Assembly (NCBI RefSeq): GCF_030651745.1 | Contig: NZ_JAUSCC010000147.1 | Coordinates: forward strand, 1-59,110 | Length of the DNA: 59,110 bases | Direction of reading: 5' to 3' | DNA from: Methylophaga sp. | GTDB taxonomy: Bacteria > Pseudomonadota > Gammaproteobacteria > Nitrosococcales > Methylophagaceae | In this document: one piece after another, positions 9,066 to 18,574 of the stretch | Numbering within the stretch: position 1 is the first letter of the stretch | Layout of the letters: each line of letters starts with the position of its first letter | Position numbers and translations under genes: made by a program | The notes under the pieces: generated by a model | Seen by the model: the letters and a program-made list of their open reading frames with translations, nothing else | The model's database searches: none | What the model was told of the DNA's origin: nothing

Positions 9066-9989
9066 TCACTTCTCTTTACTGATGAAGGCTTCCTTGGCAA
9101 GCTCGGTAATGCCGGCCAATGAACCAATTACGCTACTCGCTTCCAGTGGCATCATAATGATTTTATGGTTGTTGGCACTGGCCATATCTTTGAGTGCTTC
9201 AATGTATTTCTGTGCAACAAAGTAGTTCACTGCCTGAACATCACCTTGAGCAATGGCTTCTGAAACCATAGTAGTCGCTTTTGCTTCCGCTTCTGCCAGA
9301 CGCTCACGGGCTTCGGCATCCCGGAAAGCAGCTTCCCGACGACCTTCAGCTTCCAAAACAGCAGCTTGTTTTTCACCTTCTGCGCGTAGGATTTCTGATT
9401 GGCGATGTCCTTCGGCTTCAAGAATATTGGCGCGCTTAATCCGCTCGGCTTTCATTTGACGGCCCATGGCTTCAATCAGATCAGCCGGTGGCTCAATATC
9501 CTTGATTTCAATACGGGTGACTTTAATTCCCCAGGGTGTGGTTGCGTCATCCACCACCGTCAATAATCGCGTGTTGATTTCATCACGTTTGGATAACAGT
9601 TCATCCAGATCCATTGAGCCCATCACTGTCCGTACATTGGTCATGGTTAAATTCAGAATCGCGTTATCCAGGCCACTGACTTCATAAGCAGCTTTTGCGG
9701 CATGAATAACCTGATAAAACACTATGCCATCAACCCGTACCATCGCATTATCCTTGGTGATAATGCCTTGTGAAGGCACATCCAAAACCTGCTCCATCAT
9801 ATTGATGCGTGCGCCGATCTTATCAATCACCGGCACAATCAGATTTAAACCCGGACGCAGGGTCTTGGTATAGCGCCCAAAACGTTCAACCGTATATTCC
9901 CAGCCCTGATCGACCGACTTGACGCCCATTAAAATCAGGACAACGGCCAGTACCAGCACCACGATGACAAATAGCGAAAAACCTTCCAT
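9066..9989 (-). CDS. qmcA: SPFH/band-7 membrane protein, QmcA family
   Basis: 307 residues. An N-terminal membrane anchor (FVIVVLVLAVVLILMGVKSV) leads into a band-7 domain (DQGWEYTVERFGRYTKTLRPG onward, residues ~30-190) and a long Ala/Glu-rich coiled coil (ILEAEGHRQSEILRAEGEKQ region, ~195-260). Such proteins oligomerise at the inner membrane and bind FtsH-type complexes or NfeD partners. The start is supported by GGAG seven bases upstream. First gene of the four-gene operon. Confidence 0.93.
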   Translation of the reverse strand: MEGFSLFVIVVLVLAVVLILMGVKSVDQGWEYTVERFGRYTKTLRPGLNLIVPVIDKIGARINMMEQVLDVPSQGIITKDNAMVRVDGIVFYQVIHAAKAAYEVSGLDNAILNLTMTNVRTVMGSMDLDELLSKRDEINTRLLTVVDDATTPWGIKVTRIEIKDIEPPADLIEAMGRQMKAERIKRANILEAEGHRQSEILRAEGEKQAAVLEAEGRREAAFRDAEARERLAEAEAKATTMVSEAIAQGDVQAVNYFVAQKYIEALKDMASANNHKIIMMPLEASSVIGSLAGITELAKEAFISKEK

Positions 9990-10119
9990 TACTCTGCTCC
10001 ATTGCGACTTTTAATGTTCATTGGATGATACCAGCAATGCACAATAAACGGGTGGATCTTGGACTTTTTCGGGTCAGCGTTAGACAATAGCCACATTCGT
10101 CATCCGGGACTGCTTTTCT

Positions 10120-10755
10120 ATGAAATTTCTAAACCTAACCAACAGCATATTATTTGTCGCTTTAATGAGTTTTGGTCTCACCGCACAAGCTCAGCAGTGG
10201 TATCACGTTGAATTGGTTGTGTTTGAAGTGCTTAATCCATCAGACAATGAACAATCCCCTCTATTTACCTTGCAGGATCCCGCCCCATTACGCGTTGGTA
10301 TGGCTAACAATGCTATTCAACCCGCCGATAATAAAAATCTCGGTGATATTGCACAGCGTTTGCGCAATTCAGCGGGCTATCGTGTCGTCAGTCATGAATC
10401 GTGGCAACAAGCGGTAGGTAATCGTAATCGTGCGCAGGCAGTCGCAATAGAATCCGATCGGGTAAAAGGTCAGGTGCGTTTTCATATCGCCACCTACCTG
10501 CATGCCAATCTGGATCTGTGGTTACAGGATGGTGTGCGTTCGGTTGAAAGTGATTCCTTCCATACTTTGCATCAACCACGTTTAGTGGAATTACGCCGTA
10601 TTCGTAGTCGTCAGGTACATTATTTTGATCACCCGCGGTTTGGGGCTATTTTGCAACTGATCCCAGTATCTACTCCGGATCAGGTATTAACCAATATGAC
10701 CGGCCCGGAAACCTATTCCTTGCCTTCTGAGGGTGAAGCTACAACAGCGGAATAG
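10120..10755 (+). CDS. csiV: CsiV-like periplasmic protein
   Basis: 211 residues with a Sec signal peptide (cleavage likely after ALMSFGLTAQAQ). The mature start WYHVELVVFEV and the later tract SRQVHYFDHPRFGAILQLIPV match CsiV, a gammaproteobacterial periplasmic peptidoglycan-associated protein studied in Shewanella. Its 3' end overlaps the convergent phosphorylase gene by 17 bases, an unusual head-on overlap. Function here is inferred from family resemblance only. Confidence 0.8.
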   Translation: MKFLNLTNSILFVALMSFGLTAQAQQWYHVELVVFEVLNPSDNEQSPLFTLQDPAPLRVGMANNAIQPADNKNLGDIAQRLRNSAGYRVVSHESWQQAVGNRNRAQAVAIESDRVKGQVRFHIATYLHANLDLWLQDGVRSVESDSFHTLHQPRLVELRRIRSRQVHYFDHPRFGAILQLIPVSTPDQVLTNMTGPETYSLPSEGEATTAE

Positions 10756-11473
10756 CACACTTCAGTAAGCGATGAACCTGACCCATTGTTGCATCCATGG
10801 TTTCCAGAATGACTTCGATGGACACTGGATGTGAACTCATGCCAGCGGCATGATTAGCGACAATCGCAATACTGGCATAGGCGATATTTAGCTCTCTGGC
10901 CAATACTGCTTCGGGCATCAAGGTCATGCCCACCATATCGGCGCCATCCTGTTTAAATTTGCGGATCTCGGCAGCGGTTTCCAGTCTTGGTCCCTGGGTG
11001 ACAGCATAAACTCCGCCATCGATCACATTCATTTCTTCAATATTGGCAGCCAACTGTATTTGCTGACGCAGGGTCTCATCAAATGGATAAGTGAAATCAA
11101 TATGTTTATCCGCTGAAAAATCCTCACTGGCAAAACTGGATTCCCTCCCCCAGCTGTAATCAATCAACTGATCAGGTAAGGCGATGGTGCCGGGGTTGTA
11201 TGCTTCAGTAATACCTCCCACCGAAGCGACAGCGAGGATTTGATCAACGCCTAACTGATGCATCGCCCAGATATTGGCCCGATAATTAATCAAATGTGGC
11301 GGAATAGTATGATGTTCGCCATGCCTGGGTAGAAAAGCGACATCTTTACCGGCAAACTTGCCTATCATTAATGGTGCTGATGGTTCACCAAAAGGTGTTT
11401 CGCGCTGCATTTGCTGTTCAAGCACCAAACCGTCTAACTGAGTTAAACCACTGCCACCAATCAATCCGATCAT
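10739..11473 (-). CDS. S-methyl-5'-thioinosine/thioadenosine phosphorylase
   Basis: 244 residues, PNP/MTAP family. Visible: IGLIGGSGL phosphate loop, PRHGEHHTIPPHLINYRAN, the ribose/base-binding GGVYAVTQGPRLETAAEIR and DMVGMTLMPEAVLARE. Where MTAP has a purine-specific Asp in the last block, this protein reads IVANHAAG, as in the Pseudomonas methylthioinosine phosphorylase, so methylthioinosine is the likely substrate. Its stop overlaps csiV by 17 bases and its start overlaps the hpt stop by 4, coupling base release to base salvage. Confidence 0.82.
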   Translation of the reverse strand: MIGLIGGSGLTQLDGLVLEQQMQRETPFGEPSAPLMIGKFAGKDVAFLPRHGEHHTIPPHLINYRANIWAMHQLGVDQILAVASVGGITEAYNPGTIALPDQLIDYSWGRESSFASEDFSADKHIDFTYPFDETLRQQIQLAANIEEMNVIDGGVYAVTQGPRLETAAEIRKFKQDGADMVGMTLMPEAVLARELNIAYASIAIVANHAAGMSSHPVSIEVILETMDATMGQVHRLLKCAIPLL

Positions 11474-12006
11474 GATGCATTTTCCTTGATAGCAAAAATA
11501 CCAGGCGCATTACGCAGATGGCCTTTGTAATCCATGCCAAAGCCGAAAACATAACGGTCTGGCAACTGTAAACCTATATATTCCGGTTGAATGCCATATT
11601 TATTATTGTGCTGTTTATCTGTTAAAACCAGCGCTTTCACTGAAATAGCACCAGCCTGCTGACAAAAGTCCCGCAACGCCGTTAGGGTCACACCGTGATC
11701 ATAGATATCATCTACCAGCAGAACATGCCGTTGATTAAGATCAATATTCGGCTTTGCACGCCAATTCAATTCACCGCCAACAGTTTTATCCCCATAGCGG
11801 GTAGCATGAATATAATCGGTTTCCAAATTAAACGGCAGCTTTGGCAGCAAATGTCCCATGGTCATCACCGCGCCATTCATTACGCACAACAACACCGGAT
11901 TTTTATCGTGGTAATCCTCGTCCAGCTGCGTTGCCAGTCGTTCCAAACTTTCATCAATCTCCTGCAAAGTAAACAAACACTCTGCTTTTGACATTATCTG
12001 CTTCAT
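11470..12006 (-). CDS. hpt: hypoxanthine-guanine phosphoribosyltransferase
   Basis: 178 residues. Converts hypoxanthine (or guanine) plus PRPP to IMP (GMP). The PRPP-binding motif VLLVDDIYDHGVTLTAL is clear, and the base-binding C-terminus has the YVFGFGMDYKGHLRNAPGI block. It overlaps the thioinosine phosphorylase by 4 bases, so hypoxanthine released from methylthioinosine can be recycled in one operon. The start ATG at 12006 has AAGG close upstream; 11994 is a second possibility. Confidence 0.93.
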   Translation of the reverse strand: MKQIMSKAECLFTLQEIDESLERLATQLDEDYHDKNPVLLCVMNGAVMTMGHLLPKLPFNLETDYIHATRYGDKTVGGELNWRAKPNIDLNQRHVLLVDDIYDHGVTLTALRDFCQQAGAISVKALVLTDKQHNNKYGIQPEYIGLQLPDRYVFGFGMDYKGHLRNAPGIFAIKENAS

Positions 12007-12072
12007 ACACCTTACCTATCTGCATCAAGATCAGGCAGTATAATAAGCTGTTTTAGGTACGGGAAAGCCAAA

Positions 12073-12990
12073 ATGGCACGTTTTTGGCCGATTCTGCTGT
12101 TTATCACGGTATTTATTTTCGTCTGGCTGCAGCCTGAAAAACCGCAGCCAGATAGCATTGCGTCTGCAATATCGTCCCCCCAACGCATCATTAGTCTGGC
12201 TCCCAGCATCACTGAAACACTGTTTGCCATCGAAGCTGGCGACAAGGTGATTGCGGTAACAGACTACTGTCAATATCCCGCACAAGTAACAAACTTACCC
12301 AAAGTTGGGGGATATCTTGACCCGAATCTGGAACAGATTGTTCGGTTAGATGCGGATATGGTGATCCTGCTGGAGCGTCAGCACGCGCTAAAAAAGCAGC
12401 TGCAACAATTAGGCATTGCCACATTAAGTATCGATAATTCCAGTCTGGCCGGTATTCGTCGCAGTATCATTGATATCGCCTCTGCTGTAGGGCAAAGCGC
12501 ACAAGCTGAGAACCTGATTGCTGATTTTGATGCTCGGCTTGAAACCCTTCGCCAAAAAGTGGCCGGGCACCCCAAACCCAGCGTTTTAATCGCAATTGCT
12601 CATAGCTCCAATACCAATTATTTGGATAAAGTTTATATCGCCGGGCAACAGGATTTTTATAATGATTTATTGCCTTTCCTTGGTGCCACCAATGTCTATC
12701 AAGGTACACGTCTGCGCGTTCCAGCGCTCTCAACAGAGGGATTATTACGCCTTAACCCTGAAGTTATTATCGATATTTTCCCGGATGCTGAAGTGTATTC
12801 GCCGGATATCGCTGCACTAAAGCAACAATGGCAACGGCTCGATAAAATCAATGCGATTCAAAACAATCAATTACACATTATTCAAGCGGATTACGCAGTG
12901 ATCCCCGGCCCCAGGATTATTCAATTAGCTGAACATCTGGCACAGATTTTCCATCCTCAAATTGATTGGGAAAAGGTGGATTCACATTGA
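12073..12990 (+). CDS. periplasmic binding protein of a B12/siderophore-type ABC importer (BtuF-like)
   Basis: 305 residues, an N-terminal hydrophobic anchor or signal (PILLFITVFIFVWLQP), then a helical-backbone metal-receptor fold: RIISLAPSITETLFAI, DKVIAVTDYCQYPAQ, LPKVGGYLDPNLEQIVRL. This pattern is closest to BtuF and to related heme/corrinoid receptors. It is the first of three overlapping genes. No cobalamin riboswitch fits in the 66 bases upstream, so the ligand is inferred, not shown. Confidence 0.85.
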   Translation: MARFWPILLFITVFIFVWLQPEKPQPDSIASAISSPQRIISLAPSITETLFAIEAGDKVIAVTDYCQYPAQVTNLPKVGGYLDPNLEQIVRLDADMVILLERQHALKKQLQQLGIATLSIDNSSLAGIRRSIIDIASAVGQSAQAENLIADFDARLETLRQKVAGHPKPSVLIAIAHSSNTNYLDKVYIAGQQDFYNDLLPFLGATNVYQGTRLRVPALSTEGLLRLNPEVIIDIFPDAEVYSPDIAALKQQWQRLDKINAIQNNQLHIIQADYAVIPGPRIIQLAEHLAQIFHPQIDWEKVDSH

Positions 12991-13760
12991 TTAGTGCTCA
13001 CGATATTTCGGTCAAGATTGCCGACAAAACATTAGTTGAGGCCATTAGTTGTGATATCGCGCAAGGTGACTACCTGTGCATTGTTGGTCCAAATGGCTCA
13101 GGGAAAAGCACTTTCTTAAAAACCCTGATCGCGATTTTGCCAATTCATCAAGGCAAACTTACCATTGATTCCAGGCCAATTTCGCAGTTTAGCCACAAAA
13201 AACTGGCACGGCTTATCAGTTATGTTCCGCAAAATGGTGGAAACCATCTGAGCTTTACCGTGGATGACTATGTGCGAATGGCTAGATATAGCCATCACCA
13301 TGTCTTTTCAGAATGGCAATCCTATGATCACGATATAGTGGAAAATGCCCTTGATATCACCGAATGTCAGCCTTTTCGCCATCGCAAGATGTCAACCTTA
13401 AGTGGTGGTGAATGTCAGCGAGTGATGATCGCAGCTGCTTTAGCGCAGGATACGCCTGTATTGATTTTGGACGAACCGACTGCATTTCTGGATCCACATC
13501 ATCAGGTGGCAGTTCATCAACTGATCCGTAAGCTCAATCAGCAGCATCATAAAACCATTATTGAAGTCACCCACGATATTAATCACGCTGCGCAGCACAG
13601 CAAACATGTGCTGGCCTTACTCGATGGTAAATGCCTGTGGCATGGTCCGGCTGAACAGTTTCTTAATGCCGAGCGTTTACAACAACTTTACCAACAAGCC
13701 TTTGTGTTTATAAAACACCCGCGCTATGACCGACTGATTGCCTTGGCGGATGAATCATGA
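12987..13760 (+). CDS. ABC importer ATPase (BtuD/FecE type)
   Basis: 257 residues from the TTG at 12987, preceded by AGGTGG seven bases upstream; a TTG at 12966 would add seven residues. The start overlaps the binding-protein stop as TTGA. Walker A GPNGSGKST, Q-loop YVPQNGG, signature LSGGECQR, Walker B ILDEPTAFLDP and the H-loop VTHD are all present. It energises the BtuF/BtuC-like transporter and overlaps the permease by 4 bases. Confidence 0.93.
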   Translation: MISAHDISVKIADKTLVEAISCDIAQGDYLCIVGPNGSGKSTFLKTLIAILPIHQGKLTIDSRPISQFSHKKLARLISYVPQNGGNHLSFTVDDYVRMARYSHHHVFSEWQSYDHDIVENALDITECQPFRHRKMSTLSGGECQRVMIAAALAQDTPVLILDEPTAFLDPHHQVAVHQLIRKLNQQHHKTIIEVTHDINHAAQHSKHVLALLDGKCLWHGPAEQFLNAERLQQLYQQAFVFIKHPRYDRLIALADES

Positions 13761-14719
13761 GCATAAGACTTAAACTGTTCGGCTTGAGCCTGTTTACCGT
13801 TATGGTGGTAATTATCAGTCCATGGCTGGATTTTGCAGCGGCTGGTTCCGCAGAAATCCAGCAAATGATCATCTATGAATTGCGTATTCCTAGAGTGTTA
13901 TTTGCATTTACCGCGGGCTGTGGGCTGGCGCTTTGTGGCATGGTGTTTCAAGCAATGTTCCGTAATCCGCTAGCCACGCCATTTACACTCGGTGTCGCCA
14001 GTGGCGCGTCGTTAGGTGCGGCAATCAGTGTTTATGCAGGTATTAGTTTCACGGTTTTAGGATTAAGTGCCACCAGCCTAAGTGCATTTGCCGGTGCGTT
14101 AATCGCCATCAGTTTTGTTTACAGCATCAGTCGATTTCGATTTGGTTTTTCTGGTGAAACCTTATTGCTAACCGGTGTTGCTATCAGTTTTTTCTTTTCC
14201 AGCCTGATCCTGTTTATTCAATATCTCAGTAATGTGGCCGATTCTTTTCAAATCATTCGCTGGTTGATGGGCAGTTTAACCGTTGTCGGTTACCAGGAAT
14301 TAAAGCAACTGTTACCTTTTGTTACACTGACGGCAGTAGTGATTATTTATCTGAGTCGTGAACTGAATTTGTTAATGGCCGGTGATGAAATAGCCTCAAG
14401 TAGAGGTGTTTCAGTGAAGTATGTTCGCTATGCATTATTCTTTGTCACCTCGTTATGCGTAGGTGCTATCGTTGCCTTGTGCGGGCCGATTGGCTTTGTC
14501 GGCATGATGGTGCCACATATATGTCGATTGATAATTGGAGAAGATCATCGCTATCTGATACCGGCAACCCTGCTGTTCGGCGGTAGCTTTTTAGTGATTT
14601 GCGATACGATCGCCCGATTAATCATTGCTCCTGCAGAATTGCCGGTTGGCGTTATCACCACACTATTAGGCGGACCGTTTTTCTTATGGTTGTTAATGCG
14701 CTATAAAACTCAGCATTAA
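13757..14719 (+). CDS. ABC importer permease (BtuC/FecCD type)
   Basis: 320 residues with about ten hydrophobic helices. Family marks: ELRIPRVLFAFTAGCGLALCG, MFRNPLATPFTLGVASGASLG, LLLTGVAISFFF, and the coupling-helix region GPIGFVGMMVPHICR. It completes the three-gene importer with ATGA start-stop overlap. Substrate could be cobalamin/cobinamide or an iron chelate; the outer-membrane receptor would have to be elsewhere, as the two TonB receptors in this window are far away. Confidence 0.93.
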   Translation: MSIRLKLFGLSLFTVMVVIISPWLDFAAAGSAEIQQMIIYELRIPRVLFAFTAGCGLALCGMVFQAMFRNPLATPFTLGVASGASLGAAISVYAGISFTVLGLSATSLSAFAGALIAISFVYSISRFRFGFSGETLLLTGVAISFFFSSLILFIQYLSNVADSFQIIRWLMGSLTVVGYQELKQLLPFVTLTAVVIIYLSRELNLLMAGDEIASSRGVSVKYVRYALFFVTSLCVGAIVALCGPIGFVGMMVPHICRLIIGEDHRYLIPATLLFGGSFLVICDTIARLIIAPAELPVGVITTLLGGPFFLWLLMRYKTQH

Positions 14720-14864
14720 TGCAGATGGCGGACAGTTTGAAGAACTCTAAGCCAGTTATTGGCTGCACCGTCACTATCATCAGGATGGGCTGGCAGCGTA
14801 GGTTTTTATCCGAAATCCAACTTTATTCACACCAATACCGGGCGAGTCCGTTAGTGGTGGTAGG

Positions 14865-15278
14865 TTACATTGCAGCAATTTCCTGCATCAACATTTGCGC
14901 TTGTTCGTAAAAATTCGCCATCTGATTTTTATATTGCTCAGTAAATTGTTGATGATGCTGACGCATTTTTAAATGTAGTTTTCGCAATTTATCGTGAAAT
15001 GCCCGTTGCTTTTCTATATCAATATAACTGTCACAAGTGGACATACAATTAGGGTCAAGCCCACATTCGTAGTGGTTAATAGTTTCTTCATGTTGCATGA
15101 TCAATCTGACATGTTGATCAAGCTTGGCACTGTGTTCCGGTAGACTACGTTCAAGCTTATGTAACACAGCAGCCAGTCGTTGGGTATGATGCGTCCAGTA
15201 GTCAGCATCGGCCAACCAGCGAAGATGATCAGCCCGCCACTGTTCACTTTCTATTTTAAGTTGTTGCAATTCATCCAT
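14865..15278 (-). CDS. hypothetical helical protein
   Basis: 137 residues from the ATG at 15278, which has GAGGTG six bases upstream; a longer reading lacks this. The sequence is strongly helical and charged, rich in His, Gln and Lys, with likely coiled-coil stretches (HDKLRKLHLKMRQHHQQFTE). A cysteine cluster CGLDPNCMSTC near residues 83-93 could bind metal or form disulfides. No signal peptide. I do not recognise the family. It is divergent from trhO with 129 bases between starts. Confidence 0.6.
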   Translation of the reverse strand: MDELQQLKIESEQWRADHLRWLADADYWTHHTQRLAAVLHKLERSLPEHSAKLDQHVRLIMQHEETINHYECGLDPNCMSTCDSYIDIEKQRAFHDKLRKLHLKMRQHHQQFTEQYKNQMANFYEQAQMLMQEIAAM

Positions 15279-15407
15279 TTCACACCTCGCTGTGTTGATT
15301 GGTAAAATCATTTACTGCTTGCTGAGACTTGCTGTCAAGTCAGCATACACGACCCAACAATCTCCCTGTAAAATATGGGGCTTTTTACTAGTTACGGAAT
15401 ACCAACT

Positions 15408-16406
15408 ATGGCTCAAACTGTGGTCTGCGCGCTATATGAATTTGTCACACTTGAAGATTACGCTGCGATTAAACCAGCGTTACTCAAATTCATGCTCGAT
15501 CATGAAGTGCGTGGCACTTTATTGCTGGCACAGGAAGGTATTAATGGCACTGTCGCCGGCTCGCGTCAGTCGATTGATGCATTGCTGAATTATTTGCGCA
15601 GCGATCCCAGATTAGAAGATTTGAGTTACAAAGAATCGTATACCGATACACCACCATTCCTGCGCAGCCGGGTAAAATTAAAACGTGAAATCGTCACGAT
15701 GGGTGTTGAAGGTATTGACCCCAAACAATCCGTCGGTACCTATGTCAAACCCAAAGACTGGAATCAGTTGATCAGTGATCCTGATGTCTTGCTGGTCGAC
15801 ACCCGTAATGACTATGAAGTACAGGTCGGCACATTTAAAAACGCTGTTAATCCGCACACCGAAAGTTTTCGTGAATTTCCGGAATATGTAAAACAACATC
15901 TGGATCCAAAAAAACATAAAAAAGTCGCGATGTTCTGCACCGGCGGTATTCGCTGCGAAAAATCCACGGCCTATTTGAAAGAACAAGGTTTTGAAGAGGT
16001 TTATCATCTTGAAGGCGGCATTCTCAAATATCTGGAAGATGTGCCTGAGCAGGAATCGCTCTGGGAAGGTGAGTGTTTTGTATTTGATGAACGGGTAACT
16101 GTCAATCATAGCCTTGAAAAAGGCGAATATGATCAGTGTCACGCCTGTCGCTTACCGATAACTGAAGAAGATAAACAGAGCGATAAATATCAGCGTGGTG
16201 TTTCCTGTCCGCATTGTTTTGACAAAACCACTGCCGATCAAAAAGCCCGCTATGCTGAACGTGAAAAACAGATTCAACTCGCCCGGCAACGTGGTGAAGC
16301 GCATATAGGAATGGAATCCAACGAAGCAGCCGAACATCACCGACTGGAAAAAGCCAGACGTAGAGAACAGGATAGGCTTGCCGCCCAACAAAAACAGCCT
16401 CAATGA
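15408..16406 (+). CDS. trhO: tRNA uridine(34) hydroxylase TrhO (YceA, rhodanese fold)
   Basis: 332 residues from the ATG at 15408 ([12 protein letters not shown]); an upstream in-frame ATG at 15375 lacks family similarity. TrhO hydroxylates U34 of certain tRNAs using O2, leading to 5-oxyacetyluridine. An N-terminal acylphosphatase-like part ([16 protein letters not shown]) precedes the rhodanese domain with active Cys177 in [12 protein letters not shown], and a C-terminal zinc-type CHACRLP..CPHC. Its stop overlaps the ggt start (ATGA). Confidence 0.93.
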   Translation: MAQTVVCALYEFVTLEDYAAIKPALLKFMLDHEVRGTLLLAQEGINGTVAGSRQSIDALLNYLRSDPRLEDLSYKESYTDTPPFLRSRVKLKREIVTMGVEGIDPKQSVGTYVKPKDWNQLISDPDVLLVDTRNDYEVQVGTFKNAVNPHTESFREFPEYVKQHLDPKKHKKVAMFCTGGIRCEKSTAYLKEQGFEEVYHLEGGILKYLEDVPEQESLWEGECFVFDERVTVNHSLEKGEYDQCHACRLPITEEDKQSDKYQRGVSCPHCFDKTTADQKARYAEREKQIQLARQRGEAHIGMESNEAAEHHRLEKARRREQDRLAAQQKQPQ

Positions 16407-18076
16407 GATTATTCACCAGCTTAATACTCTATTTAGTTCTTGTTCCGCTTAGCTTTGCTCAAAATCAAAGCGGACAAGCGGCAATTGCCTCTGCGCATCC
16501 TTTAGCGACTGAAGCCGGTTTTGAAATTCTGCAACAAGGCGGTAATGCCTTTGATGCCGCAATAGCCGTCAGTGCTGCTCTTGCGGTGGTTGAACCAGCA
16601 GGCTCTGGTTTAGGTGGTGGCGGTTTCTGGTTATTACATCGAGATGCCGATCAGCATCAAATCATGCTCGATAGTCGTGAAACCGCACCAGCCAGGGCAC
16701 ATCGGGATATGTATCTGGATGAAAATGGCGAGGTACTTCGCGAGCTTTCACTTAATGGTCCCTTGGCAGCGGCCATTCCAGGAACCCCAGCTGCACTGGA
16801 TTATTTAGCTGAGCATTACGGTAAGTTGCCACTATCGATTACTCTCGCGCCCGCAATTCGCTTTGCCAGAGAAGGCTTTGCTGTCACACCGCGTTATCAG
16901 CGCTATATGGGATTTCGGCAACAGGCATTAAATGCTGAAGCAAAAGTAATATTTTTAGATAACGATGAGATCCCCGTTTTAGACACAATGATTATCCAGC
17001 AGGATTTGGCGAACACCTTGGAAGCCATTGCCAAGCATGGTCGCAATGGTTTTTATCAAGGAAAAATCGCTGATCAGATGGTGGATGCAGTGCAAGCCGC
17101 TGGCGGTATCTGGACCAAGCAGGATCTGGCCGACTATCAACTGAAAATCCGTCAGCCTGTGCAAACCCAATTTGCCGATTACACCATTACCACCGCCGCT
17201 TTACCGTCAGCTGGCGGACAGTTAATCAGTTTAATGTTCAATCAATTGAATACTCTGGATTATCTGCAGGCAACCGCCCAGCAAAAACGGCATTGGTTGA
17301 TTGAAACCATGCGGCGGGCCTATCGCGAACGCACTGTACATTTAGGTGACAGTGATTTTGTCGAGGTGCCGGAGTATTTGACCGATGCCAATTACGCGGC
17401 GCAGCTTGCTGCCGATATTGATGCAGAAACTGCCAGCAAAAGTGATGATTTAGCGGATGAATTCAGTAATAAAGGTGAAGACACCACGCATTTTTCGATA
17501 GTTGATCAATATGGTAATCGAGTATCCGCCACGCTTAGTATTAATCTTCCTTTTGGCAGCGGCTTTGTTGCTGGCAACAGCGGCGTATTGCTGAATAATG
17601 AAATGGACGATTTTTCAGCGTTAAGTGGCAGCCCCAATGCCTATGATCTGGTCAGTGAGTCCGCCAATGCCATTGAACCCGGCAAACGACCACTTTCCAG
17701 CATGACACCAAGCTTTGTTGAAAATGATGATCGGCTATTGGTTATTGGTACGCCTGGTGGCAGCAGAATTATTACCATGGTCATGCAAGGCATATTGCAT
17801 TTTATGGATGGATTGGACGCGGCAGAAATTGTTTTTGCACCACGATTACATCATCAATATCTGCCAGATCGGGTACAGATGGAAACGCCCGGTTTCAGTG
17901 AAGCGGATCAACAGGATTTGCTTAATCGGGGCCACCAACTGGATGTATTAAACCGTCAGTTTGGCAATATGCAGGTGATTGTCGCAGATAAATTAACAAG
18001 CAATCTCAGTGCCGCCAGCGACCCTCGTGGCGAGGGGCTGGCACGCAGTGAGACAATAGTTATCGAAACAAAATAA
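16403..18076 (+). CDS. ggt: gamma-glutamyltransferase
   Basis: 557 residues with a signal peptide ([14 protein letters not shown]). Periplasmic Ntn-hydrolase that cleaves gamma-glutamyl bonds of glutathione and matures by self-cleavage. The predicted nucleophile is Thr361 in [10 protein letters not shown], and the substrate pocket motif [12 protein letters not shown] and [12 protein letters not shown] are intact. The N-terminal [20 protein letters not shown] is typical. It overlaps trhO by 4 bases. Confidence 0.95.
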   Translation: MRLFTSLILYLVLVPLSFAQNQSGQAAIASAHPLATEAGFEILQQGGNAFDAAIAVSAALAVVEPAGSGLGGGGFWLLHRDADQHQIMLDSRETAPARAHRDMYLDENGEVLRELSLNGPLAAAIPGTPAALDYLAEHYGKLPLSITLAPAIRFAREGFAVTPRYQRYMGFRQQALNAEAKVIFLDNDEIPVLDTMIIQQDLANTLEAIAKHGRNGFYQGKIADQMVDAVQAAGGIWTKQDLADYQLKIRQPVQTQFADYTITTAALPSAGGQLISLMFNQLNTLDYLQATAQQKRHWLIETMRRAYRERTVHLGDSDFVEVPEYLTDANYAAQLAADIDAETASKSDDLADEFSNKGEDTTHFSIVDQYGNRVSATLSINLPFGSGFVAGNSGVLLNNEMDDFSALSGSPNAYDLVSESANAIEPGKRPLSSMTPSFVENDDRLLVIGTPGGSRIITMVMQGILHFMDGLDAAEIVFAPRLHHQYLPDRVQMETPGFSEADQQDLLNRGHQLDVLNRQFGNMQVIVADKLTSNLSAASDPRGEGLARSETIVIETK

Positions 18077-18078
18077 TC

Positions 18079-18540
18079 TTATAACTTCATCTCTGATGGC
18101 ATGATGCCTTTGCGCGACTGCACCAACGCACTGCCCTCCAGCACGATCAACGCAATTAACGTTAACGAGATCGGTACCAAAGCAAACCATCCCAATACTG
18201 AACGTTGAATAAATCGCATGCTTTCATCAGCTTGTGCCATCAATAAAAACGAACCAACACCGAATATTATTGCCGCGACCAGATACGCACCTAATAGATA
18301 CACACTGCGTTTCCAGGCCAGCTTCCAATGAGCTTGAACCAGTGCTGACTCATGTTGTGAATAATGTGCTTTATAAGCAATTGAGCCAATCATGACGAGG
18401 GAACCCAACAGCGATAATGAGAAAATCAACCACAGGTTTCGGGTGCCAAACAAAATCGCCGGAACCAAAAAATGAAATATCGCCACGTTGAACATTAAGC
18501 GCTCATGTGGCTTACTGGCTTCATGATAGATTTCTGACAT
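18079..18540 (-). CDS. hypothetical four-helix membrane protein
   Basis: 153 residues with four predicted membrane segments (around residues 17-32, 36-56, 82-102 and 118-138) and charged ends. No motif that I recognise. It converges on ggt with 2 bases between stops and its start lies against the upstream region of tatD. Composition and codon use look like the surroundings, and the reading frame fills the gap completely, so it is probably a real gene of unknown function. Confidence 0.65.
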   Translation of the reverse strand: MSEIYHEASKPHERLMFNVAIFHFLVPAILFGTRNLWLIFSLSLLGSLVMIGSIAYKAHYSQHESALVQAHWKLAWKRSVYLLGAYLVAAIIFGVGSFLLMAQADESMRFIQRSVLGWFALVPISLTLIALIVLEGSALVQSRKGIMPSEMKL

Positions 18541-18574
18541 GATATGTTCCTCTGTTTATAAAGGCAGTCTCAAC

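Noticed and set aside
12007..12072. Cobalamin riboswitch before the BtuF-like gene
   Set aside because: The gap is only 66 bases and lacks the B12-box; too short for the element.
14719..14910. 63-codon open frame after the BtuC-like gene
   Set aside because: No ribosome binding site, poor protein composition, and it runs into the 3' end of the opposite-strand gene. The 145-base gap (14720-14864) also has broken frames with coding-like fragments, but none that can be named.
15678..16142. 154-codon minus-strand frame
   Set aside because: Antisense shadow of trhO without ribosome binding site or family resemblance.
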